This document shows, one piece after another, positions 25,739 through 36,039 of a DNA stretch of 59,220 nt. The notes below the pieces were generated by a model. It was given only the letters and a program-made list of their open reading frames with translations, did no database searches and was not told where the DNA came from. Origin of the DNA: Spirochaetota bacterium (GTDB taxonomy: Bacteria; Spirochaetota; Spirochaetia; Treponematales; Rectinemataceae); NCBI GenBank assembly GCA_026398595.1, contig JAPLSO010000028.1:1-59220 (forward strand), read 5' to 3'. The stretch's first letter is position 1. Every line of letters begins with the position of its first letter. A program made the translations under genes and the position numbers.

Positions 25739-28700
25739 ATGAATTCCAACCAGCCTTCCCTTCTCTTCTGTTCTCTTGAAAAGCTCGAAGCCCGGCCAAA
25801 ATCGCCGAGCAAAGGCGACAGGCTCATGGAGTTCCATGTACACGCATCGATCCGCGCCCTTCTGGGCATGGATTCCTCGCTTTTCAAGACAACGGGCAAC
25901 CTCATCATCCCTGATTTTTCGACCGCCAGATCCTTCGCCGATAGGCTCAGGTCGAAATCGAACATCGGCGGTCAGGACACAAGCCGCCTCTCGGCGGGCA
26001 AGCTCAATGCCATGGGTCTTATAGACGAGATTCTCCACACGGTGCTGAGGATATACAGGGAGCGCGCGTCCGCTGACATCCTTTCGACGCTCACCGTCAG
26101 AGCCTTGGGCGAGGTTGGCAAAAAGGAATATGACGGACTTTTAAGTGAATTCACCAGGGAGTTCCCTTCGTCGGAAGTATATAGAGGTACCGCGAGCGCC
26201 GAGGATTGGCTTGCCGCATCGACCAAGACCGAAGGTTCCGGGGTGAGCGTTTCCAACAGCCACCTCGCCCTCGAAGAGCTCATCCTCCTCAAACTGGCCA
26301 ATGAAAATCCAGCGTTTTCTCCTTTCCGCTTCCTCTTCGACGACGGTGAAAGGGAAAAGGGGAAGGTTCAGGGCTCCTTGAGCGCGAAGACGTGTTACGA
26401 TGAAGTTTTCGCGGCCCTGGAGGCGGCCGGGAAGAAAGCCCCGGGACTTCTGGTGGACGGGAAAGCCATCAGCCTCTTCGATCTGCTGCGCATGCCGGCC
26501 AGACAGGCTCCCGTATCCCTCGAGGCCCAGCTTCTCTGGATACGCGAACATTGGGGCGTTAATCTCGGCGAGATTGGGGCGAAGATCCTTTCAAGCCTCG
26601 ACCTGATCGAAGAGGAGGAGAGGCCGAGGTTTCCGCCAGGACCGGGACCAGCCGTCGCGTACACCTATACCTCGGCCCGCAGCGAGTATGAAAAGTTCAG
26701 CCAGGACAGGGACTGGATGCCTTCGACCGTCCTCATCGCCAAGAACATCCTGGTCTGGCTCCACCAGTTATCAGTTCAGTATGGCGCGGCCATCGCGCGG
26801 CTGGATCAGATACCCGACCGGGAACTCGAGATTCTCGCCTCGAGAGGCATCAACGGCCTCTGGCTCATCGGCATCTGGCAGCGGAGCGCGGCCAGCGAAA
26901 AGATAAAGCGTGCCTGCGGCAATCCCGAGGCGGCTGCCTCGGCCTACTCGCTTTTCGACTACGAAATCGAGCCAGCCTTGGGCGGCTGGGATGCCCTCGA
27001 CACCTTGCGGGAACGCTGCATGTGGAGGGGAATACGGCTCGCGGCCGACATGGTTCCCAACCACACGGGTATCGATTCCGAGTGGGTGCGAAGACGCCCC
27101 GACCTTTTTATGGGCCTAGACCACTGCCCCTTCACCGGCTACACGTTCTACGGTCCCGATCTATCGGAGGACCCCTCGATAGGCATCTGGCTCGAAGACC
27201 ACTACTATTCCCGGACCGACGCAGCCGTCGTCTTCAAGCGCATCGATCGAAACTCGGGTAAAGTGCGCTACATCTACCACGGCAACGACGGAACGGGCAT
27301 GGCGTGGAACGACACGGCCCAGATCGATTTCCTCAATCCCGAAGCCAGAGCGGCAGTCAAGGAGCGGATTCTCCACGTCGCCAGGCACTTCAGCATCATC
27401 CGCTTCGACGCCGCCATGGTTCTCGCGCGCCAGCACATCAGAAGGCTCTGGTATCCAGCCCCCGGATCGGGCGGCGCCATTCCCTCCCGCGCCGAGCATG
27501 CCCTCTCCGACGAGACCTTTGACCAGGCCATGCCCGCGGAATTCTGGCGCGAGGTAGTCGATGAATGCGCCCAGAAGGCCCCGGATACCCTTCTCTTGGC
27601 TGAGGCATTCTGGATGATGGAAGGCTATTTCGTCCGCACCCTCGGCATGCACCGCGTATACAATTCGGCCTTCATGAACATGCTCAAGGAGGAGAAGAAC
27701 TCCCTCTACCGGCTGACGGTGAAGAACACCCAGGAATTCGACAAGCAGATCCTCAAACGCTTCGTCAACTTCATGAGCAACCCCGACGAGGAGACGGCCA
27801 TAGCCCAGTTCGGCAGCGGGAACAAGTACTTCGGTGTCTGTACGATGATGGCCACCATGCCTGGCCTTCCTATGTTCGGACATGGGCAGATCGAGGGCTT
27901 AACCGAAAAATACGGGATGGAGTACCGGCGTTCCTACAAGGACGAAAAGCCCAACCAGGCCCTCGTCGCCCGCCATGAACGCGAAATCTTCCCACTGCTC
28001 AGAACTAGAAAGCTCTTCGCCGAAGTCGATCAATTCTGCATCTTCGACTTCAGAACCGAGGATGGGCATGTCGACGAGAACGTCTTCGCCTACTCCAACG
28101 GAATAGGACCAGCAAAGGCCCTCGTCTTCTTCAACAACCACTGGGAGCGGACGAAGGGAAAGATCGAACTCTCCGCCCCATTTATCAAAAAGGGAGGATC
28201 AGGATCGAACGCCTTGAGGAGGAAGAACCTCGCCGAGGCTCTTGAATTCGATACAGGTCCCGGCAACTATCTCAGCGCCAGGGAGCTCAAGTCCGGGCTC
28301 TGGCGCGTTTTCGACTGCCGGGAGCTGGGCTCTAGTGGCTGGAAGGTCGAACTCGAAGGCTTCCAGACCCTCGTTTTTACGGATTTCACCAAGGTCTTTG
28401 ACCTGGACGGAACTTATCGCAGGCTCTATGAGTCCCTGGACGGCAGGCCGGTTGCCGATCTGGACGACGCCCTCGAGGAAGCTGCCCGACCCGAGCTCTA
28501 CCATGCGCTCCAGCTGTCAGTCGACGCCTTGGACGAGTTTGCTTCGGCACTCTGCGAAAGCCCGAAGCGGGACATTGCGGCCCTGGCGAAAAAAGCCGGG
28601 ACGCAAGCCGAGCTCTTCTTCTCCTGGCTTTCCCAAGCCCTCTCCGAGGACGAAGGACCGCGGCCGGGTATCTCCTCAGTGGTGGAAAGCCGCAAGGCCC

Positions 28701-29386
28701 TGGAGGAAGGTCTCGCCAGTCTCGCTGTCCTGGCTGGCGACGCCAGGGTCGGCGTCGCCGGGCCCGGTATCGCCGAGTACGGCGTCAATCCGCCTTTCGA
28801 GGCCGGTTCGACCACCCTGGGCTTCCAGTTTCTGCTCTCGACGAGCCAGGGGGCAGGAACCCTAGTCCAATATCTCTTCATCCTTGTCCTCGCCGTTCTC
28901 GTCCCGGACGCGAACAGGTCGGAGGAACTCAGGTACATTCTCGAGAAATACCTTATAAAAAAAAGACTTAGTAGAACCCCGACCGACGGCCTCGTCTTCG
29001 CCTTCGCATCGAGGCCCAAGGACAGCATCCGAGGCTTGGCCGCGGAAGGCGCCCAGAAACGTTCTCTTTTAAGCTCGGCGAGGGAGCGAGCAGCGGAACT
29101 CGTCCGCTGGGCGAGCGGGGATGAAGAGGCCAAGACAGCCCTGGGAATCAACGCGTGGGAGGGCAAGGTCTACTTCAATGCTGAGCGTTTCGACGCCATG
29201 CTCGACCTCTGGCCTTGCTTTGCCTTCCTCGAGGAATCGATGAGACCGAAAGGTACCGGACTCGCAGGCGCAGCCAGCATGGACTGGATCAGGGAAATCA
29301 GGGATCTGACAAGGGCGGCGGTGAAGGGCTCGGACTACCTCGTCGAGCGCCTTCTCGCCAACATCGAAGGGACGCCCGAAGCTTGA
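25739..29386 (+). CDS. Large GH13-like (alpha-amylase superfamily) protein
   Basis: 1215 aa from ATG 25739. A central TIM-barrel has the alpha-amylase conserved regions: DMVPNHTG (about residue 436), IIRFDAAM with the nucleophile Asp (about 554), and LLAEAFW with the acid/base Glu (about 618); the fourth region is altered to NPDEETA. An N-terminal segment of over 300 residues and a helical C-terminal segment of about 400 residues are unassigned. No signal peptide, so cytoplasmic. Likely acts on alpha-glucans or transfers glucosyl groups, but the specificity is unknown. The stop overlaps the proposed TTG start of addB. Confidence 0.8.
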   Translation: MNSNQPSLLFCSLEKLEARPKSPSKGDRLMEFHVHASIRALLGMDSSLFKTTGNLIIPDFSTARSFADRLRSKSNIGGQDTSRLSAGKLNAMGLIDEILHTVLRIYRERASADILSTLTVRALGEVGKKEYDGLLSEFTREFPSSEVYRGTASAEDWLAASTKTEGSGVSVSNSHLALEELILLKLANENPAFSPFRFLFDDGEREKGKVQGSLSAKTCYDEVFAALEAAGKKAPGLLVDGKAISLFDLLRMPARQAPVSLEAQLLWIREHWGVNLGEIGAKILSSLDLIEEEERPRFPPGPGPAVAYTYTSARSEYEKFSQDRDWMPSTVLIAKNILVWLHQLSVQYGAAIARLDQIPDRELEILASRGINGLWLIGIWQRSAASEKIKRACGNPEAAASAYSLFDYEIEPALGGWDALDTLRERCMWRGIRLAADMVPNHTGIDSEWVRRRPDLFMGLDHCPFTGYTFYGPDLSEDPSIGIWLEDHYYSRTDAAVVFKRIDRNSGKVRYIYHGNDGTGMAWNDTAQIDFLNPEARAAVKERILHVARHFSIIRFDAAMVLARQHIRRLWYPAPGSGGAIPSRAEHALSDETFDQAMPAEFWREVVDECAQKAPDTLLLAEAFWMMEGYFVRTLGMHRVYNSAFMNMLKEEKNSLYRLTVKNTQEFDKQILKRFVNFMSNPDEETAIAQFGSGNKYFGVCTMMATMPGLPMFGHGQIEGLTEKYGMEYRRSYKDEKPNQALVARHEREIFPLLRTRKLFAEVDQFCIFDFRTEDGHVDENVFAYSNGIGPAKALVFFNNHWERTKGKIELSAPFIKKGGSGSNALRRKNLAEALEFDTGPGNYLSARELKSGLWRVFDCRELGSSGWKVELEGFQTLVFTDFTKVFDLDGTYRRLYESLDGRPVADLDDALEEAARPELYHALQLSVDALDEFASALCESPKRDIAALAKKAGTQAELFFSWLSQALSEDEGPRPGISSVVESRKALEEGLASLAVLAGDARVGVAGPGIAEYGVNPPFEAGSTTLGFQFLLSTSQGAGTLVQYLFILVLAVLVPDANRSEELRYILEKYLIKKRLSRTPTDGLVFAFASRPKDSIRGLAAEGAQKRSLLSSARERAAELVRWASGDEEAKTALGINAWEGKVYFNAERFDAMLDLWPCFAFLEESMRPKGTGLAGAASMDWIREIRDLTRAAVKGSDYLVERLLANIEGTPEA

Positions 29387-32136
29387 GGAACAATCTTTTT
29401 CCCCCGCGCGATGGCATAGAGCCTAAGGATCCTGCCCGGAGTCAAGTCGGGAAATGGGCATCAGCCATGCTCAGGTTCGCCGAGGTCGAAGCCCTCGAGA
29501 CCGATCGCTTCATGAGCTGGGACAGCTTCCTCGCGCAGGGAAGGCGCGATTCTGTCCCGAAGGGGAAGCTCCAGGCCGACCCTTCCTATCGCCTTCTCTG
29601 GGCTTCGGCCTTCCTCGAGCGCCAGGCCGAAGCCTCCCAGCTGCAAAGGCTTGTAAAGCCTGGCCTCAAGCCTCCCGCCTCCCTAGCCTTAAGCCTGGCC
29701 GAGCTCGCTCCACGCCTTCCCTCGCTGATCAAGGCGGCGGCGGCCATGCCCGATCCCCCGCCCGGGTGGTCGGGTGAAACTCTCGCCGATTCGAGGAGGC
29801 TTTCCGCCGATTATGCCTCCTTCCTCGACCGGCAAGGACTCTACGAAGCATCCTGGCTCCCCCTCGAGCTGAAGGATGGCCAATTTTTTTTGGCCTTCTG
29901 GCCCAGCCTTTATCCGGGCTTTGCCGAGCTGAAAGGCCGCCTTCTGGATTCCGGGCGTTTCGAGTGCTTCGGCTGTGCCGCCGAAGGGTTTTCCCCTAAC
30001 GACTGTGTAATCCGAAGGTATTCATCGACCTGGGAAGAGCTGTCGTCGGTCTTTTCCATATGCAGATCCTTCATCGATGAAGGCATGCGGCCGGGGGATA
30101 TTGTGCTGAGCCTCCCGAACCTCGATCCCGCAACGAAGGCTTACTTGGGTTCCTTTGCACAGAACCGCGGCCTTCCCCTGGCCTACAGGTCGGGAGAACC
30201 TCTCTCCTCCTATCCTTTCGGATCCTTACTTTCGTCTGTCCATGCTTGCCTGGGCGAGGGGTTCTCCCTCAGGACCCTGCGGTCCCTCCTCGAGCCCAGG
30301 CCCTTCGCCTGGAAGCGCAAGGATGAGCTGACCGCCCTCCTGCGCTTCGGGGGAAAATACAGGATCCCCGAGGCCGCCTTCGAGCCCAGGGAGACGATAG
30401 CGCTCTGGAAGGAGAGTCTGAGGGTCTTAAGGAGCGAGGACGCAAGCCTGCTTTCCCTCTTTCCCGAACTCGCCTCGGCCGCCGAGGTTCTCAGGTCGGC
30501 CAGGAGCTTCGCGGCTCTCAGGGCAGCCCTTCACGACTTCAGGAGGACCTTCCTCGACGAGAAGGGCCTTCCCAAGGCTGCCTTGGAAACCATGGAGCGC
30601 ATCTTCGTCGAGATCGACGCCTTCGATGCCTGCGAGACCAGACTGGGCGGGGAAATGCCCAAGAGGGGCAGGTTTGACCTCCTTCTCTCGGCCCTCGAAT
30701 CGACGATCTATGCCCCTCCCGACTCCCGTGAATCAGCCATCTCAGTCTACACCTACCAGGTGGGAGCCCTCGTAGCCGCCCCGCTCCATTTCGTCCTTGA
30801 TCTTTCCCAGGAATCAACCCAGATGGCCAAGCTCCACTTCACGGGCCTGCCTAGGGAACTCATCGACTATAACGGCGAAGGGGTCTGGAACGAAGCCGAA
30901 CTCCTGTCGGCGCTTGGCGCGGCAGGAGCTGTCTACTGCCATGCGAAGGCAGGCATAACCGGCTGCTCCGTCCCGCATCCCTTCCTCCTTTCCACCGCCG
31001 GGACGGAGATCGAATCCCAGCCCTGGCGGCTTGAGCCTTCGGCAGACGAACTCGAGACAGCCGCCTGGGCCGTCGGTGACCCCGGAGCCTTGCCATTACG
31101 TCTCCCTGGCTGGGCGAAGCGGGGCGCAGCCCGGGGATGCAAGGCAGCCACACACTCCGCCCGGAGCGCCGCGGATACGGCCGCGCGGAAGATGGGGAAA
31201 ATCAGCGGTCCTTCGGGTCGAAGCCTCGACTCTCACCTCCTTCTTACCCTCTCCGCCTGCGACGCGCACCCGGACTTCAAGTTCTCACCAGCACGACTCA
31301 AGGACATTGGGCTCTGTCCCTTCAGGTGGTTTGCTTCCTGTGTTCCTGGGGTCGAAGCCCCCTTCCAGAATCCGGCTCTCGCGGCCGAAGGCAACCTCAC
31401 CCACGCCCTCATCGGCGCTCTCCTTGGCGAGATAGCCGCCAGGGACGGGAAGGTGGAGGAGATGAAGATCGAAGAATACCTTTCCATCTTCGACGGACTC
31501 TTTTCCTCCAAGCTCGAATCCGTCCTGAGGAAGGAAGGACCAGTCCTGCGGGTCGCCCTCGAACTCCTCCAGCCCAAGCTGAGGGCGCGGATCGCCGGGC
31601 TTCTCGCTGCCGAGACCCGGTTCGAACGCGAGGGCTGGGAAATAGGCGAGTTCGAGGTCACTTTGTCGAACCGATACGAGCCCTATGGCATACGGCTCGA
31701 GGGCAGGGCCGATAGGCTAGCGTCCACGCGGGAAATCACGGCTGGAGGAGGGGAGCCCCTCTTCGCCCTGATCGACTACAAGAAGAACAAGACACCGGCG
31801 AAAAAGGATTTCCTCGTCGACGATAAGGGGAAGCTGGCCGACTATCAGCTCGCCTCCTACGCCTCGATACTCGCTTCGCAGGGAAAGAAGATGGGGACAG
31901 CCCTCTATTGGTCTGTTGAGACTTCCAAGACTCTGGCCGTCTTCGGCCAGGGAAAGGAACGTCCGGATTGGGACAGCTTTGCCCCCGAGCGCGGGGCTCT
32001 GGACGCCGCCCTCGCCGAAGCCTCGTCCATCCTTTCCAATGGCAGGTTCCTGGACACGAAGCCCACGTCCAAAACCTGCAAGGACTGCGGCTTCAGACCC
32101 ATCTGCCGCGCCCATTTCTCCTCGGAGCGCCTATGA
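29383..32136 (+). CDS. addB: AddB/RexB-like subunit of a double-strand-break repair nuclease
   Basis: 917 aa if started at the TTG 29383 that overlaps the GH13 stop (TTGA); a later ATG at 29467 is an alternative. The C-terminal PD-(D/E)XK nuclease is clear: FSPARLKDIGLCPFRWFAS with the first cluster Cys, GRADRLAS...LFALIDYKKNK with the catalytic Asp and Lys, and TCKDCGFRPICRAH with the remaining three Cys of the iron-sulfur staple. No Walker A motif is seen in the N-terminal helicase-like region, as in RexB-type proteins. It works with AddA to resect DNA ends for RecA. Confidence 0.88.
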   Translation: MRNNLFPPRDGIEPKDPARSQVGKWASAMLRFAEVEALETDRFMSWDSFLAQGRRDSVPKGKLQADPSYRLLWASAFLERQAEASQLQRLVKPGLKPPASLALSLAELAPRLPSLIKAAAAMPDPPPGWSGETLADSRRLSADYASFLDRQGLYEASWLPLELKDGQFFLAFWPSLYPGFAELKGRLLDSGRFECFGCAAEGFSPNDCVIRRYSSTWEELSSVFSICRSFIDEGMRPGDIVLSLPNLDPATKAYLGSFAQNRGLPLAYRSGEPLSSYPFGSLLSSVHACLGEGFSLRTLRSLLEPRPFAWKRKDELTALLRFGGKYRIPEAAFEPRETIALWKESLRVLRSEDASLLSLFPELASAAEVLRSARSFAALRAALHDFRRTFLDEKGLPKAALETMERIFVEIDAFDACETRLGGEMPKRGRFDLLLSALESTIYAPPDSRESAISVYTYQVGALVAAPLHFVLDLSQESTQMAKLHFTGLPRELIDYNGEGVWNEAELLSALGAAGAVYCHAKAGITGCSVPHPFLLSTAGTEIESQPWRLEPSADELETAAWAVGDPGALPLRLPGWAKRGAARGCKAATHSARSAADTAARKMGKISGPSGRSLDSHLLLTLSACDAHPDFKFSPARLKDIGLCPFRWFASCVPGVEAPFQNPALAAEGNLTHALIGALLGEIAARDGKVEEMKIEEYLSIFDGLFSSKLESVLRKEGPVLRVALELLQPKLRARIAGLLAAETRFEREGWEIGEFEVTLSNRYEPYGIRLEGRADRLASTREITAGGGEPLFALIDYKKNKTPAKKDFLVDDKGKLADYQLASYASILASQGKKMGTALYWSVETSKTLAVFGQGKERPDWDSFAPERGALDAALAEASSILSNGRFLDTKPTSKTCKDCGFRPICRAHFSSERL

Positions 32137-35100
32137 GTGAAGCCATGGAACCGGCCTACCTCTCGGCCCTCGACGAAAGCCAGAAGGCGGCCGTCCTCGC
32201 CGAAACCAACTGCATCGTCACCGCCGGGGCCGGCGCCGGCAAGACGAGCGTCCTCGTTGCCCGCTGTCTTTACCTCGTCCTGGGCCGCAAGTTGCCACTG
32301 AGGTCCATACTTGCCCTTACTTTCACGCGAAAGGCGGCGGCCGAGATGTACGAGAGGATCTATTCCGAACTCGCGAAAGACAATTCGCCCTGGGCCAGGG
32401 AGCAGCTGGCCGACTTCCAGAACTCCCATATCACGACCCTCGACTCCTTTTGTTCGGAGCTGACGCGAAGTTCCGCCTCCGACTGGGGCTATACGAAGGA
32501 CTTCGCCGTCGACGAGGAGAGGTCAGATGACCTCGCCCGGACGATAGCAAGGAGCTTCGCCGCGAGGAACAGGAAAAAGCCGGGGCTGGCCGAGATGCTC
32601 AAGTCCTTCCCTTTCGAGCAGGTCGCCTTCGACTTCTTCGGCGACATAGGCTCGAGGATAGCGAGCCCCCTGCGGCTCCAGGCGCCCATCTTCGGCCCTA
32701 TGGGCGGGATGCTAGAGGCATTCGCCGACGAAGAGTCAGGAAAGAGGATGCAGGTCCTCGCCGACCTATGCAGGGACATCACCGCCGCGGGGGCGGAGAT
32801 CCAGGCTCCCAGGGCGGACTGCGCCGCCGCCATGGCCGCCGCAAGAAACCTCCTCGTCCGCCTTGATGGCCGTTCCCTATCCTTTCGGGAACTTACGGAG
32901 CTTTCGGGGGATCTGGGAAGCTTCGATGCACTCGTCCTCAAGTCCTATGGCAAGTCGGCGTCGGAGGGGGCGGTCAAGGAACTGGCCCGGGAGGCGCGAA
33001 CTCAGGCCAGGCAGGTCCAGGAGATAGCTGATTACATCGACCTGTACCCTTCATACCTAGAAGTATTGAAACGGCTCGACGAGTACGCCCTCGAGCTGGC
33101 GGAGGCCAAACGCCTCGCCGACCTCATGGACTACAAGGATCTCGGCCGCTGCGCCGTCTCCTCGCTCAAGAACAACAGGGATCTGAGATCTTATTGGAAG
33201 CGCCGGGTGCGCTCCATCCTGATCGACGAGTTCCAGGACAATAATGCCCTCCAGAAGGAGCTCCTCTTCCTCCTCGCCGAGAGGAAGGACGGGTCGGCCG
33301 ACGGTATTCCCTCGGCTGAGAACCTCGAGGAGGGGAAGCTTTTCCTCGTGGGCGACGAAAAGCAGTCGATCTACAAGTTCAGGGGAGCCGACGTCTCCGT
33401 CTTTAAAACCCTGGCCGTCGAACTCGAGTCAGGCGGCGCCCCGGGTTCGACGGCGCGTCGCTCGCTGTCGTCGAACTACCGAAGCACACCTGGCCTCATC
33501 GATTTTTTCAACGTACTTTTCGCTTACGTCATGAACGCCGACGAAGGTCCAGGGAAACCTGCTTTCTCCGCCTCCTACTCCCCGATGGCGAAGGGAAAAC
33601 AGGGGATGGAGGAAGGCACTCCGACCTCGATCAAGTATTTCAGGCTCAGGAACGAGGCGGAAGAAGCAGATGAGGAGCCGGAGGAAACCGAATTTCTAGT
33701 CGCAGAGGAAGATTCCGAAACTCTCGAGCCGGACGAAGCCCTCGCCTTCTCCATAGCTCGCTTTATATCCGAATCGAAGGGATCCCTCGAAACCAGAAAA
33801 GGCAAGGCCGAATACGGCGATTTCGCCGTCCTCCTCAAGACGACAACTAACCAGTACAGGCTGGAAAAGTACCTGCGACTGCTTGGTATACCCTTTGAGT
33901 CGGACAGTCCCCGCGGCCTTTTCAGAGAGTCCCCCGCCAACGATATCTACGCTCTTTTTTCCCTCCTCCTCGATCCCGACGACAGGGCGGCCTACGCGGC
34001 CATACTCCGCGGCCCCTTCTGCGGGCTCTCGGATCAAGGCTTCCTGATCCTGATGACCAAGGGCTTACGGCCCTTCGAGAACGAGGACCCGACATTTCTC
34101 TCTGAAGCTGACGCGCAAGCCTTGGCGGAAGCGGCCATCTTCTTCGCCGAGCTCAAGGCGAAAGCCGGGTCTATGACCCGGTCCTCAACCGCGGCCGACC
34201 TGGTCGACTTCATCTGGCGTGAGGGCGGCCTGAGGGTCACGACCTTGTCGAGGCCCTCGTCCCATCCCTTCCTCGAGCATTTCGACTACCTTTTCAGGCT
34301 CGCCGCGGGCATCGACGCCAAGTCAGGCGGCCTCGCGGCGTTCCGTGCCCTCTTGCGGCCCTACATCGAAGGTGAAGCCGAAAACATCGAGGTGGAAAAC
34401 GTCCCAAGGCCGGCCGCCGGGGGCGTCAAACTGCTGACCATACACAAGGCTAAGGGGCTCCAGTTCCCTATCGTCATCGTCCCCTGGGTGGAGAATGCCC
34501 AGAACTCGAGAAGGGATAGCTCGCTCTGGTGTCCCTTGAACTCGCCTCTCGGCGCGGGCCTGGCAATTGACTCCAAGCCTTTCGACAGTCCCGGCGCAAA
34601 GGCGGTCAACGTCTTCCTCAACCTGGCCAAGGAAGAGGAAAAAGCCAAGTCGGGGGCCGAACTCAAGCGCCTTCTCTACGTCGCCTGCACCAGGGCCGAA
34701 GACCATCTTTTCTTCTTCGGGAAGACGCCCAAGCGCGCAGGAGCCCCGGAAATGTCCTTCAGAGGGCTGTTGGAGGGATTCATCGATTCGGGCGGCGGCC
34801 TCGAGATGGTCGAACTGCCCCCGGTGCAAAGAGAGGAACTGTTAAGGCAGCACAGAAGTTCGCCCCCCCCCTCCCCGGCCGTTTTCGCCGCGGCCTACGC
34901 CACCACCCCCGTGCTGGTTGAGCATTGGCCCAGGTCCAGCTTCACGGTCACCGAGCTCTCGGAACTCGCTTGCGAGGGCACACGGGCCGGCCTCGGCAAG
35001 GGAATCTTGGATGCCCAGGCGCCGATCGATGCCAAGCTCTTCGGCACGCTCTGCCACGCGGCCGTCGAATATGCTGCAGAACAAGATTCGATCGAGGATT

Positions 35101-35552
35101 TTCCCCCTCCCAAGCTCCTCTTGCGCGGTATCGAGGCGGGCAAGGTCGAGGCGGCGATGACCCAAGCCCTCGGGCTGGCGGCTGGTTTCCTCGAAAGCCC
35201 GCTCTGGCTCGGCCTCAAGGAAAGGGGAAAGCCGCAACTTGAAAAACCCTTCCTCCTCTCGGTCGGCGGGAACCTCGTCGACGGGAGGATGGACCTCTTC
35301 CTCGAGTCGGACGAAGACGTTACGATACTGGACTTCAAGTCGGATGCAAGTCCCGATCCCGGACGCTATGCCGTCCAGCTCGATATCTACAGGCGCGCGG
35401 CCAGGAGTATATGCGGAGGAAAGGCAGTGAAGGCAGGCATCTTCTGGCTCAGAACAAAAGAGACGACCTGGCTGGACGAGTCCGGCGATAAGACCCTCGA
35501 ATGGCTGATCGAAGAGGCGAAAAATACACTGGAGGCGAAGGATGAAGCGTGA
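32133..35552 (+). CDS. addA: AddA/RecB-like helicase-nuclease
   Basis: 1139 aa. UvrD-type motifs in order: Walker A TAGAGAGKTSVL, LTFTRKAAAEMYERI, TLDSFC, Walker B SILIDEFQDNN, LVGDEKQSIYKFRGADVSVF, SSNYRSTPGLIDFFN, LTIHKAKGLQFPIVIVPW and LLYVACTRAEDHLFFF. The C-terminal RecB-type nuclease has LFGTLCHAAVEY, VDGRMDLFLE, VTILDFKSD and YAVQLDIYRRA. The ATG overlaps the addB stop (ATGA). The last 11 bp overlap the next gene. It is the motor and one nuclease of the AddAB complex. Confidence 0.95.
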   Translation: MSEAMEPAYLSALDESQKAAVLAETNCIVTAGAGAGKTSVLVARCLYLVLGRKLPLRSILALTFTRKAAAEMYERIYSELAKDNSPWAREQLADFQNSHITTLDSFCSELTRSSASDWGYTKDFAVDEERSDDLARTIARSFAARNRKKPGLAEMLKSFPFEQVAFDFFGDIGSRIASPLRLQAPIFGPMGGMLEAFADEESGKRMQVLADLCRDITAAGAEIQAPRADCAAAMAAARNLLVRLDGRSLSFRELTELSGDLGSFDALVLKSYGKSASEGAVKELAREARTQARQVQEIADYIDLYPSYLEVLKRLDEYALELAEAKRLADLMDYKDLGRCAVSSLKNNRDLRSYWKRRVRSILIDEFQDNNALQKELLFLLAERKDGSADGIPSAENLEEGKLFLVGDEKQSIYKFRGADVSVFKTLAVELESGGAPGSTARRSLSSNYRSTPGLIDFFNVLFAYVMNADEGPGKPAFSASYSPMAKGKQGMEEGTPTSIKYFRLRNEAEEADEEPEETEFLVAEEDSETLEPDEALAFSIARFISESKGSLETRKGKAEYGDFAVLLKTTTNQYRLEKYLRLLGIPFESDSPRGLFRESPANDIYALFSLLLDPDDRAAYAAILRGPFCGLSDQGFLILMTKGLRPFENEDPTFLSEADAQALAEAAIFFAELKAKAGSMTRSSTAADLVDFIWREGGLRVTTLSRPSSHPFLEHFDYLFRLAAGIDAKSGGLAAFRALLRPYIEGEAENIEVENVPRPAAGGVKLLTIHKAKGLQFPIVIVPWVENAQNSRRDSSLWCPLNSPLGAGLAIDSKPFDSPGAKAVNVFLNLAKEEEKAKSGAELKRLLYVACTRAEDHLFFFGKTPKRAGAPEMSFRGLLEGFIDSGGGLEMVELPPVQREELLRQHRSSPPPSPAVFAAAYATTPVLVEHWPRSSFTVTELSELACEGTRAGLGKGILDAQAPIDAKLFGTLCHAAVEYAAEQDSIEDFPPPKLLLRGIEAGKVEAAMTQALGLAAGFLESPLWLGLKERGKPQLEKPFLLSVGGNLVDGRMDLFLESDEDVTILDFKSDASPDPGRYAVQLDIYRRAARSICGGKAVKAGIFWLRTKETTWLDESGDKTLEWLIEEAKNTLEAKDEA

Positions 35553-36039
35553 TCCATCGACCGCAGCCTCGACCAAGGCCGCGGGACCGACTCCCTGGGG
35601 GCTTTTCTGGACCTTGGAGGAAAAGGACTTCTATGACATCTTCGCGCGAGCCCAAGCTTTCCCCGGCCCCCTTGCCCTGAGTTCCGCCCTTCTCGTCTCG
35701 ACGAGGCTTTGCGGCTTTAAAGGAGCGATCGCCGCCTTCTTTGGCGTCGTCATCCCACCCTTCGTGGCCCTCATCCTCGTTTCGGGCCTGGTTTCGACCT
35801 ACGGCTCCCTGCCCGCCTTCAAGCGCTTTCTTGACGGGGCCGGAGCCGTCGTTCCGGGCATCGTCGCGGCCATGCTGTGGAAGACGGCAGACAAACGTTC
35901 CTGGACTCCGGCGAGGATTTTCGAGACCCTGGTCCTGGCCCTGGTCCTCGTCCTGCTGCCCCGCTACAGCCTGCCCCTTCTCCTTCTCGGCATTGCCAGC
36001 TTTTACGCGGCGGAGAGTCTATGCGTACGCTCGAAGTAA
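35542..36039 (+). CDS. Chromate transporter half-protein, shortened N-terminus
   Basis: 165 aa, four or five membrane segments. It has the ChrA core FARAQAFPGPLALSSALLVSTRLCGFKGAIAAFFGV and PPFVALILVSG. Normal half-size ChrA proteins begin with a helix carrying an FGGG signature and an RGWLSEEEF-like loop; here the sequence enters at TLEEKDFYDIFARAQ with only a short hydrophilic leader and no FGGG helix. The gene starts within addA coding sequence, so the missing helix cannot lie just upstream. The second half-gene overlaps its end. Whether it transports chromate is unknown. Confidence 0.78.
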   Translation: MKRDPSTAASTKAAGPTPWGLFWTLEEKDFYDIFARAQAFPGPLALSSALLVSTRLCGFKGAIAAFFGVVIPPFVALILVSGLVSTYGSLPAFKRFLDGAGAVVPGIVAAMLWKTADKRSWTPARIFETLVLALVLVLLPRYSLPLLLLGIASFYAAESLCVRSK

